From positions 1 through 40,943 of the IMG/VR virus record IMGVR_UViG_3300034820_000003: a stretch of 40,943 nt of DNA; one strand, 5' to 3'. Positions within the stretch are counted from its first letter, which is position 1; every line of letters begins with the position of its first letter. The DNA is from a virus. A program made the translations under genes and the position numbers. The notes below the pieces were generated by a model. The model was not told where the DNA came from. It worked only from the letters and a program-made list of their open reading frames with translations, and searched no databases. This document shows positions 21,062 through 29,084 of the stretch, one piece after another.

Positions 21062-21907
21062 ATGCTCGGCTTTGGCGCATTAGGTGAATTTGCTTTAGGC
21101 GAAGGTCCGATCGCCAATCCTCCGCTTGGTGGCGGAAATTTCCCACCGGCAACCCCTGTTCGTCGCACTACGCCCCCCCGCGTCGTCTCAGTCAATCTAT
21201 GCCTGATCGCGAGCCTTGGTCCGTTTGCGCAGACCAATTATCCGCTGCCCAAATCGCTCAAGCCCGCGGCCCCGCTCGCAGCCCCATACAATAACAGCCT
21301 CTTGGCGCAACCGCTGCGGCAGACCGATTGGCCCGCCGCCAAGAGAGTGCCGTTAAGGGCCATTTCCAATTCATCGCCGCAGAACCTGCCGCTGATCGCC
21401 TCGCTCGGGCCGTTCAAGCAGACCGTCTGGACGCCTGCGCAGAAACCGCAAAATGCGGTGGGCGCAGTCCAGCCCAACGTCCCGCTGCTGGTCCAGCAAT
21501 CAACGCCGTTCGTAAACGTATCCTTTGCCGTCCCGGCCAAGGCCCGGTTCGCGCTGCCGTTCCAAGTGCCCAACACGGTGGTGTTCGTCCCGCCGCCCGA
21601 TACCCATGACGGCGGCGTATTCGTCAAGAAGAAGCGCAAGAAGATCGGCCCCGATCCGATCGAGCTGGAACTCGAAGAGAAGGCCAAGCGCCGCGCCGCC
21701 ATTGAACTTGCCATCTATGGCCCCGAAGTCACCTATGAGCCGCAGCGGTCGATCCTTGAAGCACCGCTGCCGCCCGCGCCGCCTCCGAACGTCGAAGACC
21801 TCGCCCGCGTCATGGTGCAGGTGAGATCGGCCGAAATGGAGGCGCAACGGCAGGCGCTCGAGCAGGACGATGAGGATGTGATTGAAATGATCCTGAGGGA
21901 CATCTGA
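21062..21907 (+). CDS. Repeat-containing structural protein, 281 aa
   Basis: Starts MLGFGALGEFALGEGP, a motif I recognise from many rhizobial phage structural genes. Between 45 and 170 there are about four imperfect repeats built on L-x-x-P-(F/L)-x-Q-T-x-(W/Y/F)-x-x-P (for example LIASLGPFAQTNYPLPKS and LIASLGPFKQTVWTPAQK). The C-terminal third has a basic KKKRKKIG stretch followed by acidic helices. It is probably a virion or assembly protein; role unknown. Confidence 0.65.
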   Translation: MLGFGALGEFALGEGPIANPPLGGGNFPPATPVRRTTPPRVVSVNLCLIASLGPFAQTNYPLPKSLKPAAPLAAPYNNSLLAQPLRQTDWPAAKRVPLRAISNSSPQNLPLIASLGPFKQTVWTPAQKPQNAVGAVQPNVPLLVQQSTPFVNVSFAVPAKARFALPFQVPNTVVFVPPPDTHDGGVFVKKKRKKIGPDPIELELEEKAKRRAAIELAIYGPEVTYEPQRSILEAPLPPAPPPNVEDLARVMVQVRSAEMEAQRQALEQDDEDVIEMILRDI

Positions 21908-22215
21908 TGCAGCGCATGTGCAAAGTCTGCGGCGATTGGCACGACCTCGACGAGCCCTGGCCCGCCAAATGCCGGGGAAATAGCGGCCGGTCATCGGCCC
22001 CCTACGTCATTTCCGACACTATGCAGCCCCTGAAACACATGGGCACAGGCGAAGTATTGGACAGTAAAGCCAAGTTTAGGCAGGCCACAAAAGCCTCCGG
22101 CTGCGTCGAGTTGGGCAACGAGTCAATAAAACCCCGCGCTCCGATCAAATTAGACAGTGGAAAACGCCGGGAAGACATTCAAAAAACTATATATCACCTC
22201 CGGAACGGCTATTAA
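21907..22215 (+). CDS. Conserved zinc-ribbon phage protein, 102 aa
   Basis: Reads MQRMCKVCGDWHDLDEPWPA with C5, C8 and C22 as ligand candidates, then APYVISDTMQPLKHM and a C-terminal segment with KASGCVELGNES. This is a family I recognise from rhizobial phages just upstream of scaffold and capsid genes, function unknown. One-base overlap with the previous stop. Confidence 0.75.
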   Translation: MQRMCKVCGDWHDLDEPWPAKCRGNSGRSSAPYVISDTMQPLKHMGTGEVLDSKAKFRQATKASGCVELGNESIKPRAPIKLDSGKRREDIQKTIYHLRNGY

Positions 22216-22243
22216 TACCAGCACTAGCATTCGGCGGGAGCCT

Positions 22244-23365
22244 ATGGAACTAGCTGACCAGCAAGTCCAGGAGAATGAGGGATCAGGCGGCCTTTCCGGC
22301 GCGGAAATCCCTGCGGCCGCGGATGTACCGGCGCAATCGTCGGCTCCCGCCGAAAAGCCTGCGAAGGAAGCCAAGCTTTCCATTCGCGAGCAGATCACCA
22401 AATCAGTCGAGGCTGCGCGGGTTGAGGAAGCCAAGCGCGCCCGAGCGGCAGGCGGCAAATTCACGAAATTGGAAGCTGGCGCGGCTGAGAAGCCTGCGAC
22501 GGCCCCTGAAATCCCGAAGCCTGAAGCGCAGGCGCAACCCGAAGCCTCAAAGCCTGTCGGGCCGCCTTCTGCTTGGAAGGCCATTTGGGAGAACCTATCC
22601 CCTGAAGCGCAAGCGCTCGCGGTCAAACGCGAAGCGGACGTTGAAAAGGGGTTCTCCGAGTATCGTACTAAAACCGCTCAACTCGCGGAAATCTCGCAAG
22701 TCTTTGAACCGATCCGCGCCGTTCTTCAGCAGAATGGCATCACATCGGACGTTCAAGCCGTCAAACAGCTTGCACAATGGGAAGGGGCGTTTCGCAACCC
22801 AGCGACGCGCACTCAGGCCTTTCACGACCTTGCCAGAACATACGGGGTTGATCTCGCAACCTTGGTCCAGAGTTCTTCATCCGCAGCGCCGTCAAATGCG
22901 CAGGATATTCCCGATCAGCTTCGGCCGGTCCTCGATCAGTTCGGTCAGGTTTCGCAGCAGGCTCAACAGGCGCTCGCCCGCGTTCAAACGTGGGAAGAGC
23001 AGCAGGCCGCTCGCGAAATCACTGCGTTCGCTTCCAACCATCCGCATTACGAAGCTGTCCGTGTTCAGATGGGCAAGCTGATTACTGCGGGCCTCGCCAC
23101 CAATCTCGATGACGCCTATCAGCAGGCGGTCAAGATTCATCCCGAGGTATCGGCCAAGATCGCCGAGGAAGAGCGCACCAAAGCCGAACAGAAGGCCGCA
23201 ACCGAACGAGCTGAAAAGCTCCGCGCCGCACAAGCGGCTGCGGTATCGCCTTCTCCAAGAGCCCCATTGGGCGCGGGTGCATCAGCACCACCCGGCAAGA
23301 AGGCAGGCGTAAGGGATTCCATCCTGTCGTCCATCAGCGCGCTCCGGGAGGAACAAAGGGCCTAA
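22244..23365 (+). CDS. Scaffolding protein, 373 aa
   Basis: Likely internal scaffold for procapsid assembly. Start at ATG 22244 (MELADQQVQE) chosen for the GGGAG just before it; the frame extends 29 codons upstream across the end of the previous gene. Low-complexity Ala/Glu/Pro-rich N-terminus, PSAWKAIWENLSPEAQALAV near 125, long Gln/Ala helices, and a C-terminal basic-acidic tail, the usual design of phage scaffolds. It directly precedes the major capsid gene. No protease gene is seen. Confidence 0.8.
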   Translation: MELADQQVQENEGSGGLSGAEIPAAADVPAQSSAPAEKPAKEAKLSIREQITKSVEAARVEEAKRARAAGGKFTKLEAGAAEKPATAPEIPKPEAQAQPEASKPVGPPSAWKAIWENLSPEAQALAVKREADVEKGFSEYRTKTAQLAEISQVFEPIRAVLQQNGITSDVQAVKQLAQWEGAFRNPATRTQAFHDLARTYGVDLATLVQSSSSAAPSNAQDIPDQLRPVLDQFGQVSQQAQQALARVQTWEEQQAAREITAFASNHPHYEAVRVQMGKLITAGLATNLDDAYQQAVKIHPEVSAKIAEEERTKAEQKAATERAEKLRAAQAAAVSPSPRAPLGAGASAPPGKKAGVRDSILSSISALREEQRA

Positions 23366-23381
23366 CCCAATGGGGTAGGCT

Positions 23382-24416
23382 ATGGCCTTTCCGAATCTCT
23401 CTGAAATCGTGACGACCACCCTGCGTTCGCGCACGGGTGAACTAGCCGACAACATGAGCCGCAACAACGCGTTGCTCGCTCGTCTCAGCCGGCGGGGCAA
23501 GGTCAAGACCTTCTCCGGCGGCCGAACCATCGTCCAGGAACTCAACTACGCCAACAACCAGACGTTCCAATGGTACAGCGGCTACCAGACGCTGAACATT
23601 GCGCCGTCGCAGACCTTCTCGGCTGCGGAATATCCCATCCGCCAGTCCGCAGTGGCTGTCTCGATCTCCGGCCTGGAAGAGCTCCAGAACTCCGGCGAGG
23701 AAGCGATCATCGACCTTCTCGAATCCCGCATCGAGAACGCCGAAGACACCTTCATGAACGGCATGAGCCAGGGCATCTACGGCGACGGTACCGTTACCGG
23801 CTCCGTCAACGGCCTTCAGCTCCTGATCGCCACGGCGCCCACCTCAGGCATCGTCGGCGGCATCGATCGCGCGACCTGGACCTTCTGGCAGAACCAGAAA
23901 TACGGCGCGGTCACGGACGGCGGCGCAGCGGCCACCTCGGCGAACATCCAACAGTACATGGATTCGATCTGGGTGACGCTGGTTCGCGGCCGTGACGCTC
24001 CTGACCTCATCGTCGCCGACAACAACTACTACAAGTACTACTGGCAGTCGCTGCAAGCCATCCAGCGCATCGCCACGGAAAACGGCTCGGGTGAGTTCGG
24101 CGCGCTGGGCTTCCAGACGCTGAAGTACAACACGGCCGACGTGGTGCTGGACGGCGGTTTCCAGGGCTACTCCACCGATCCGTTCCCGGGCGAACTCTCC
24201 TCGACCGTGACCGGCCTCGGCGGTGTCCCTGCGTCCACGATGTACTTCATCAACACGAAGTACCTGCATTGGCGACCGCACGCCCGCCGCAACATGGTCC
24301 CCCTCGATCCCGACCGCTTCAGCGTCAACCAGGACGCCATGGTCAAGCTCATGGGTTGGGCCGGCAACATGACCCTCTCGAACGCCTTCCTTCAGGGCGT
24401 CCTCTACAACACGTAA
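23382..24416 (+). CDS. Major capsid protein, 344 aa
   Basis: Forms the icosahedral shell. The N-terminus MAFPNLSEIVTTTLRSRTGE, the segment TIVQELNYANNQTFQWYSGY and the LMGWAGNMTLSNAFLQGV end are typical of a major capsid family of podoviruses and related phages. GC-rich codons ending in C/G dominate, as expected for a highly expressed gene. It lies right after the scaffold and ahead of a decoration-like protein. The long E-loop and spine helix patterns fit an HK97 fold, by inference. Confidence 0.9.
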   Translation: MAFPNLSEIVTTTLRSRTGELADNMSRNNALLARLSRRGKVKTFSGGRTIVQELNYANNQTFQWYSGYQTLNIAPSQTFSAAEYPIRQSAVAVSISGLEELQNSGEEAIIDLLESRIENAEDTFMNGMSQGIYGDGTVTGSVNGLQLLIATAPTSGIVGGIDRATWTFWQNQKYGAVTDGGAAATSANIQQYMDSIWVTLVRGRDAPDLIVADNNYYKYYWQSLQAIQRIATENGSGEFGALGFQTLKYNTADVVLDGGFQGYSTDPFPGELSSTVTGLGGVPASTMYFINTKYLHWRPHARRNMVPLDPDRFSVNQDAMVKLMGWAGNMTLSNAFLQGVLYNT

Positions 24417-24428
24417 GGAGCCACGCAC

Positions 24429-24992
24429 ATGGTCGCATACGCTGCTCAGTCCATCGAAGGCGTGGACGTTACGGGCATCTACACCATCTACAACCAGGCG
24501 GCGGCGCAATCCGCCACCAATACGCCGGACTATCCTGCGCTGCCGTTCAAGTTGGGAACGCAGGTTGTCTGCACGGACGGCTCGCGGTGGATCTTCGCCG
24601 ATACCACCACGACCATCGCGCAGGGCTATACGGTCGCCATCAACTCCACCTTCCGCGCAACTGCGATCGGTGGAGCGGGCGCGGCTACCGCCGTTCCGGA
24701 AGCGCTCGCCATGCAGATCGGGTTCTACCAGAACTCGACCTCGCTGACGACGGGTCAGGCTGCGTGGTTCATGATCCAGGGCGTTCCCACGGTGCTGGTT
24801 GCATCGGCCGGCATCTCCGTGGCGCTTTACAGTTCGGACACCGCGGGTGCTCTGACGGGCGCCACCAACACCGTCTCGCACTACCAGATCAGCGGCATCA
24901 CCTGCGTTGTGACGGCCTCGGGCAGCACCGCTTCGCTGACCTCGACCGTTGCCAACTCGGTCTCGGTGCGCAAGCCGCAGGCTGGTTCGTAA
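24429..24992 (+). CDS. Head decoration/accessory protein, 187 aa
   Basis: A strong AAGGAG precedes the ATG by nine bases. The protein is Thr/Ala/Ser-rich and beta-structured (VVCTDGSRWIFADTTTTIAQ; AMQIGFYQNSTSLTTGQAAW) with a typical decoration-protein profile. Its position immediately after the capsid gene supports a role on the capsid surface, and it is a plausible substrate for the sugar-modifying genes that follow. Confidence 0.65.
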   Translation: MVAYAAQSIEGVDVTGIYTIYNQAAAQSATNTPDYPALPFKLGTQVVCTDGSRWIFADTTTTIAQGYTVAINSTFRATAIGGAGAATAVPEALAMQIGFYQNSTSLTTGQAAWFMIQGVPTVLVASAGISVALYSSDTAGALTGATNTVSHYQISGITCVVTASGSTASLTSTVANSVSVRKPQAGS

Positions 24993-25570
24993 TGCTCATC
25001 TACGCCTCGGCATGCCCGGTCTACTACGCCGCGCATGGCGAGGCGTTCGTGCGTTCTGCCGCCCGACATGGCTATCAGGTCAAGATCGACATCTCGGACG
25101 GTCCCAACGACTACGCAGTGCCGAAGTGGAAAGCCGCGGCACTGCGCTTTTTGAACCTGCCGGAACTGCTCGACAGCAACGATCAGGTTCTGGTGCTGGA
25201 CATCGACTCCATCATCAACGGCCCGATCCCGGTTCAGGACGATTGGGACATGGCGCTGTTTTTCCGGCCGTGGATTCCGGAGGAAAACAAGAAGCTCTTG
25301 CTCGCCGCCTCCTACTGGACGCCGCGCGCCAAGCCGTTCGCCGAGCACATGCGCGCTCAGTACCACAAGAAAAGCAAGTGGCTGTCCGAACAGACCTACG
25401 CCTACCGAACGTATCTGGAGATCGGCGACCAGTTCAACATCGGGCGCCTCGACCAGAATTTCGTCAGTTACGATTTTCGCGAGAATGCGGCGATCTGGAC
25501 CGCCAAGGGTCCGGCGCGCAAGGGCGATCCCAAATACATCGAGCGGAGGGATAGTCATGTCGCTGCTTGA
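24992..25570 (+). CDS. GT-A-fold glycosyltransferase, 192 aa
   Basis: Start ATG 24992 (MLIYASACPVYYAAHGEAFV). The segment VPKWKAAALRFL followed by VLVLDIDSIINGPI carries the D70-I-D72 motif that binds metal and nucleotide sugar in GT-A enzymes; WKAAALRFL is the usual helix before it. The C-terminal IWTAKGPARKGDPKYI resembles the tail of small phage glycosyltransferases. It would transfer a sugar from a nucleotide donor. First gene of a three-gene sugar cassette in the late operon, directly after the decoration protein. Confidence 0.75.
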   Translation: MLIYASACPVYYAAHGEAFVRSAARHGYQVKIDISDGPNDYAVPKWKAAALRFLNLPELLDSNDQVLVLDIDSIINGPIPVQDDWDMALFFRPWIPEENKKLLLAASYWTPRAKPFAEHMRAQYHKKSKWLSEQTYAYRTYLEIGDQFNIGRLDQNFVSYDFRENAAIWTAKGPARKGDPKYIERRDSHVAA

Positions 25571-26321
25571 CCTTCATGAAGTAGGCCCGATCACGTCGTT
25601 CGCCGCGATGGATGACGACGTGCGCAACGAGCACGTCAAGCGCAACAGCAAGGCCGTCTATGGCAGGCTTCGCGATGACATTCCCCCGCACGACCGGCTG
25701 GCCTCGCTGGCGTGTTTCGGACCTTCTCTGAAGCAGACTTATCCCTTCCTCAAGGGCGACATCTATTGCGTCGGCGCCGCGCATGCGTTTCTGATCGATC
25801 AGGGTATCTATCCGATCGCCAGCATCGACTGCGACCCGCGGGCTCGGGTGGTGGAGCAGCTTGGCAAGCCGCACCGTGAGGTCAGCTACTGGCTCGCCTC
25901 CTGCGTCAACCCTGCCTATATCAAGAAGCTCGAAGGCTATGACGTAACGCTATTCCACCTGCACAACGGCGAGGCGTCGGCGAATTTCATCTGGGATCGC
26001 GAGCCCGATGCGTGGCTTCTGAACGGCGGCGGCAGCGTCGGCCTGCGCGCGATTTCGCTGCTCTATGCGCAGGGTTATCGCCGCTTTGAAATCCACGGCA
26101 TGGATTCGTCCTACGAGGGCGAACAGGAATATGCCGGCGCCCATACCGGACCCGAGAAGAAAAGCATCTTCCGCGTCATGTGCAGGGATCGCTGGTTCCG
26201 CACCAATCCGCAACTGATCGACTACGCCCGCCAATTTCTCTCCGACCGGCCAAAGCTCTGGCCGAACGCGGAAATCCGCCTCTATGGCGACGGGCTCTTG
26301 CAGGAGATGTGCCGTGCTTAG
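25557..26321 (+). CDS. DUF115/MptE-like (Maf-related) protein, 254 aa
   Basis: Start ATG 25557 with GGAGGG six bases ahead. FGPSL at 54-58, IYCVGAAHAFLIDQGIYP, the D91-C-D93 pair, NGGGSVGLRA at 156-165 and GMDSSYEG at 181-188 match the DUF115 family (6-hydroxymethylpterin diphosphokinase MptE-like), which includes Maf proteins that glycosylate flagellin with nonulosonic acids. A nucleotide- or sugar-transfer role is therefore likely. It sits between two glycosyltransferases and overlaps both. Confidence 0.8.
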   Translation: MSLLDLHEVGPITSFAAMDDDVRNEHVKRNSKAVYGRLRDDIPPHDRLASLACFGPSLKQTYPFLKGDIYCVGAAHAFLIDQGIYPIASIDCDPRARVVEQLGKPHREVSYWLASCVNPAYIKKLEGYDVTLFHLHNGEASANFIWDREPDAWLLNGGGSVGLRAISLLYAQGYRRFEIHGMDSSYEGEQEYAGAHTGPEKKSIFRVMCRDRWFRTNPQLIDYARQFLSDRPKLWPNAEIRLYGDGLLQEMCRA

Positions 26322-26976
26322 AGTATTCATCGGCTTCGATGATCGCCAGGCTGTGTCCTACCATGTGCTCTGCGCTTCCATCATGAAGCACGCGAGCAAG
26401 CCGGTCTCGATCACGCCTCTGATCTTGCCGTCGCTGCCAATCAAGCGACGGGGGCTCACGCCGTTCACCTTCTCTCGCTTCCTGTGTCCATATCTCTGCG
26501 ACTTCAAGGGAACGTCGCTATTTCTTGATGCGGATATTCTCGCGCGCGCCGATCTGGCGACGCTGCCGAACATCGAGGAAACGTATCACAACGTTGCCCT
26601 CGTCAAGAACAAGCTGAAGTTTGAATGGTCATCGGTGATGTTGTTCAACAATGCGTTCTGCCGCAACTTAACGCCGGAATACATTGACGATCTTTCGCAC
26701 AATCCAATGAAGATGGAATGGGCAATCGACATCGCTGAATTGCCGCCCGAGTGGAACCATCTCGTAGGCTATGACGAGCCCAACCCCAACGCCAAGCTGG
26801 TGCATTTCACGCAGGGCGTTCCGGTGTGGCCGGAAACCATGAACAGCGAGCACGCCATGGAATGGCGCTCCACCATGCTCGAATTGATCCAGGCAAAACC
26901 GTGGGCCGAGATCATGGGCAATTCGGTTCACGCCAAACCAGTTCTTGAACGACTGCAAACGGGAGAAGCAGCATGA
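26314..26976 (+). CDS. GT8-like glycosyltransferase, 220 aa, GTG start
   Basis: GTG at 26314 is chosen for the AGGAG ahead of it and because VLRVFIGFDDRQAVSYHVLC is the expected N-terminus. SRFLCPYLCDFKGTSLFLDADILARADL contains the D72-A-D74 nucleotide-sugar motif, and KLVHFTQGVPVW near the C-terminus is the typical His-containing closing motif of this group. Overlaps the DUF115 gene by eight bases. Together these genes probably modify virion proteins; an effect on the host envelope is less likely, given late expression. Confidence 0.8.
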   Translation: MLRVFIGFDDRQAVSYHVLCASIMKHASKPVSITPLILPSLPIKRRGLTPFTFSRFLCPYLCDFKGTSLFLDADILARADLATLPNIEETYHNVALVKNKLKFEWSSVMLFNNAFCRNLTPEYIDDLSHNPMKMEWAIDIAELPPEWNHLVGYDEPNPNAKLVHFTQGVPVWPETMNSEHAMEWRSTMLELIQAKPWAEIMGNSVHAKPVLERLQTGEAA

Positions 26977-27761
26977 ACGATCTCACTGAATTCCGTCCGA
27001 TGACCGGCATGGACTCCGCATCCATCGCCTCGCAGGGCTATGGCATGGTCCAGTACGGACCCGGCGACGACAAGCTCTTGGCCGGCTTCTACAAGAAATC
27101 CGTCCTCAACGCGGCGCAGTCGCGCGCCGAAGGCCGCCCGATCTACAACGGCGTGGATTTCGTCAAGATACAGCATCCCGGCGAAACCCTGAACGTGGTG
27201 GACCGGCCGGCGACCGAGCAGGACAAGCAGCGCTTCCAGCGTCAATGGGCGCAGTATTCCGCGGGTGTGACGCAAATCCCCGATGGCGTGCCGCTGAACC
27301 AACTCTTCCCCGATAAGCCGCAGATCGTGGACATGATGCGCGGCTACAACATCCACACCGTCGAGCAGCTTTCCAACCTGTCCGGCCAAGCCATCTCGAC
27401 GGTCGGCATGGGCTGCCAGGAATGGGTCAACCTCGCCAAGCGCTACATGGAGCGCGCCGAGAAGGGCGTCGATCACCACAAGTTCGAGACGGCGATGGCG
27501 CAGAAGGATCAAGAGATCGCCGCGCTGAAGCGTCAGATGGCGGAAGTAACCGCGCTGGTTCGTCAGCAGCAGTCGCAGGCGCCGCGCGCCATGCCGCAGA
27601 TGCCCGTCGTCGATGATTTACAGACCATGCAGATCAACACGGCTCACCAGAGCAACGAAGGTCTCACCCCACTGCCTGCTCAGTTCCATACGGATTTGTC
27701 CCCGCAGGTCCAACCCGCGCCGCGCCGTCCCGGCCGTCCGCGCAAATTGCAGGAGAACTAG
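26973..27761 (+). CDS. Virion-module protein with C-terminal AT-hook, 262 aa
   Basis: The start region (MNDLTEFRPMTGMDSASIAS), VDFVKIQHPGETLNVVDRPA and a helical segment with YNIHTVEQLSNLSGQ are conserved in phages of this group next to capsid genes. Residues about 165-195 form a coiled coil. The end reads PRRPGRPRKL, an AT-hook that binds the minor groove of AT-rich DNA. It may be a capsid-internal or connector-associated protein. GGGAG precedes the ATG. Confidence 0.6.
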   Translation: MNDLTEFRPMTGMDSASIASQGYGMVQYGPGDDKLLAGFYKKSVLNAAQSRAEGRPIYNGVDFVKIQHPGETLNVVDRPATEQDKQRFQRQWAQYSAGVTQIPDGVPLNQLFPDKPQIVDMMRGYNIHTVEQLSNLSGQAISTVGMGCQEWVNLAKRYMERAEKGVDHHKFETAMAQKDQEIAALKRQMAEVTALVRQQQSQAPRAMPQMPVVDDLQTMQINTAHQSNEGLTPLPAQFHTDLSPQVQPAPRRPGRPRKLQEN

Positions 27762-28133
27762 ATGGCCAAGAAAGAAGACTTGATGCAGGCTGGCTTTGCG
27801 TGGCCGTTGGCTCAGCTTGAAGGTCTGAGCAGCACCACCATTACGGCGGCCGGCACGACCTCGACGGATGCCACGGCAGCCAACTCGGTAGCCAATAACG
27901 TATTCATCATGACGGCATCGGGCTCCGATGGCATTCGCATGTCGTCGTCCACGCCGCTGCTGTCGATGGTCTTTGTCTGCAATACCGCGGCCGGTAACGG
28001 CAAGGTCTATCCGCATACGGGCGGCGCGGTGAATGGCGGCTCGACCGATGCCGGCGAAACCTGCAATGCCACGACGGTCCAAATCTGGATGCGCGTCAGT
28101 TCAACGGCATGGGTTGCTGTTCTGGGCGCCTGA
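27762..28133 (+). CDS. Small beta-rich virion protein, 123 aa
   Basis: ATG immediately follows the previous stop; AGGAG precedes it. Thr/Ala/Ser/Gly-rich with strand patterns (NVFIMTASGSDGIRMSSSTP; LSMVFVCNTAAGNGKVYPHT). The GKVYPHTGGAVNGG portion resembles a family of head accessory proteins in rhizobial phages. It probably coats head or tail; unproved. Confidence 0.6.
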   Translation: MAKKEDLMQAGFAWPLAQLEGLSSTTITAAGTTSTDATAANSVANNVFIMTASGSDGIRMSSSTPLLSMVFVCNTAAGNGKVYPHTGGAVNGGSTDAGETCNATTVQIWMRVSSTAWVAVLGA

Positions 28134-28136
28134 TCC

Positions 28137-29084
28137 ATGGCCCAACTGAACCTGTTGCAAATTATTCAGGCCGTAACCGGCGAACTCGGACTGGTGCAAC
28201 CGTCCGTGGTCGTCGGCGCGACCGATTTGCAGACGCTTCAGTTGTTCAACCTCTGCAACCGTGCAGGGGACAGCCTCAAGCGCGATCATGACTGGACGTT
28301 CTTGCAGTCGCTGTTCACGCTGGACGTAACCGCGCCGACCGTAACGACCGGGAATACCTCGGAAGGCTCTGCGGTCCTCTCCGGCATTCCATCAACGGCA
28401 GGCATCACGGCAGGCATCTACGTGGTGACGGGATCGAGCATTCCCGTTGCGGCCCGCGTGCTGTCGGTGGACAGCGGCACGCAGATCACCATGGACATGG
28501 TGGCGACGGGCACCAATACCGCGACCACGCTTACCTTCGCGCAGGACACCTATCCGGAGAACGCCGACTTTGACAGATTCCTCAATGGTACTGCATGGGA
28601 TCGCACTAATCGTTGGGCTCTTCTTGGTCCTGACAGTCCTCAATTGGACGAATATCATCGGTCGGGAATTGTCACTACGGGACCGCGCCGCCATTTCCGT
28701 CAGGTCGGGAATCTTGTTGCTGGCACTTACCGGCTTTGGCCGCCTCCTGCAACTGTAGATACGCCATTCCAAATCGCATGGGAGTACATCTCCCTGAACT
28801 GGGTCCGCGTCAACGGCGGCGCGACACTCGCCGCGTCCTTTGCGAATGACGATGACGTTCCACTGATCGACAGCCAGGCGCTGATCCTCGCCACGAAATG
28901 GCGCTTCCTCGAAGCCAAGGGCATCCCGACCGCTGCATCGATGCAGGTGGAATTTCGTGATTACGTTTCTCAGCTCATTGCGCGCGACGGCGGCGCTCCG
29001 ACGCTCAACATGGGCCGGCGCTTTGAACCGTACCTGCTCAGTCCCTGGAATATTCAGGATGCCAACTATCCGGGGAACACCTGA
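28137..29084 (+). CDS. Head-tail adaptor / tail tubular protein A-like, 315 aa
   Basis: The N-terminal helices (LLQIIQAVTGELGL; LQLFNLCNRAGDSLKRDHDW) and the C-terminal half (RFLNGTAWDRTNRWALLGPD; DSQALILATKWRFLEAKGIP) fit the podovirus adaptor group (T7 gp11/P22 gp4 type) that docks under the portal. Between them, about 60-135, is an inserted Ig-like or beta domain rich in Thr and Gly. Last residues overlap the next gene by one base. Adaptor function inferred from family resemblance and order. Confidence 0.78.
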   Translation: MAQLNLLQIIQAVTGELGLVQPSVVVGATDLQTLQLFNLCNRAGDSLKRDHDWTFLQSLFTLDVTAPTVTTGNTSEGSAVLSGIPSTAGITAGIYVVTGSSIPVAARVLSVDSGTQITMDMVATGTNTATTLTFAQDTYPENADFDRFLNGTAWDRTNRWALLGPDSPQLDEYHRSGIVTTGPRRHFRQVGNLVAGTYRLWPPPATVDTPFQIAWEYISLNWVRVNGGATLAASFANDDDVPLIDSQALILATKWRFLEAKGIPTAASMQVEFRDYVSQLIARDGGAPTLNMGRRFEPYLLSPWNIQDANYPGNT

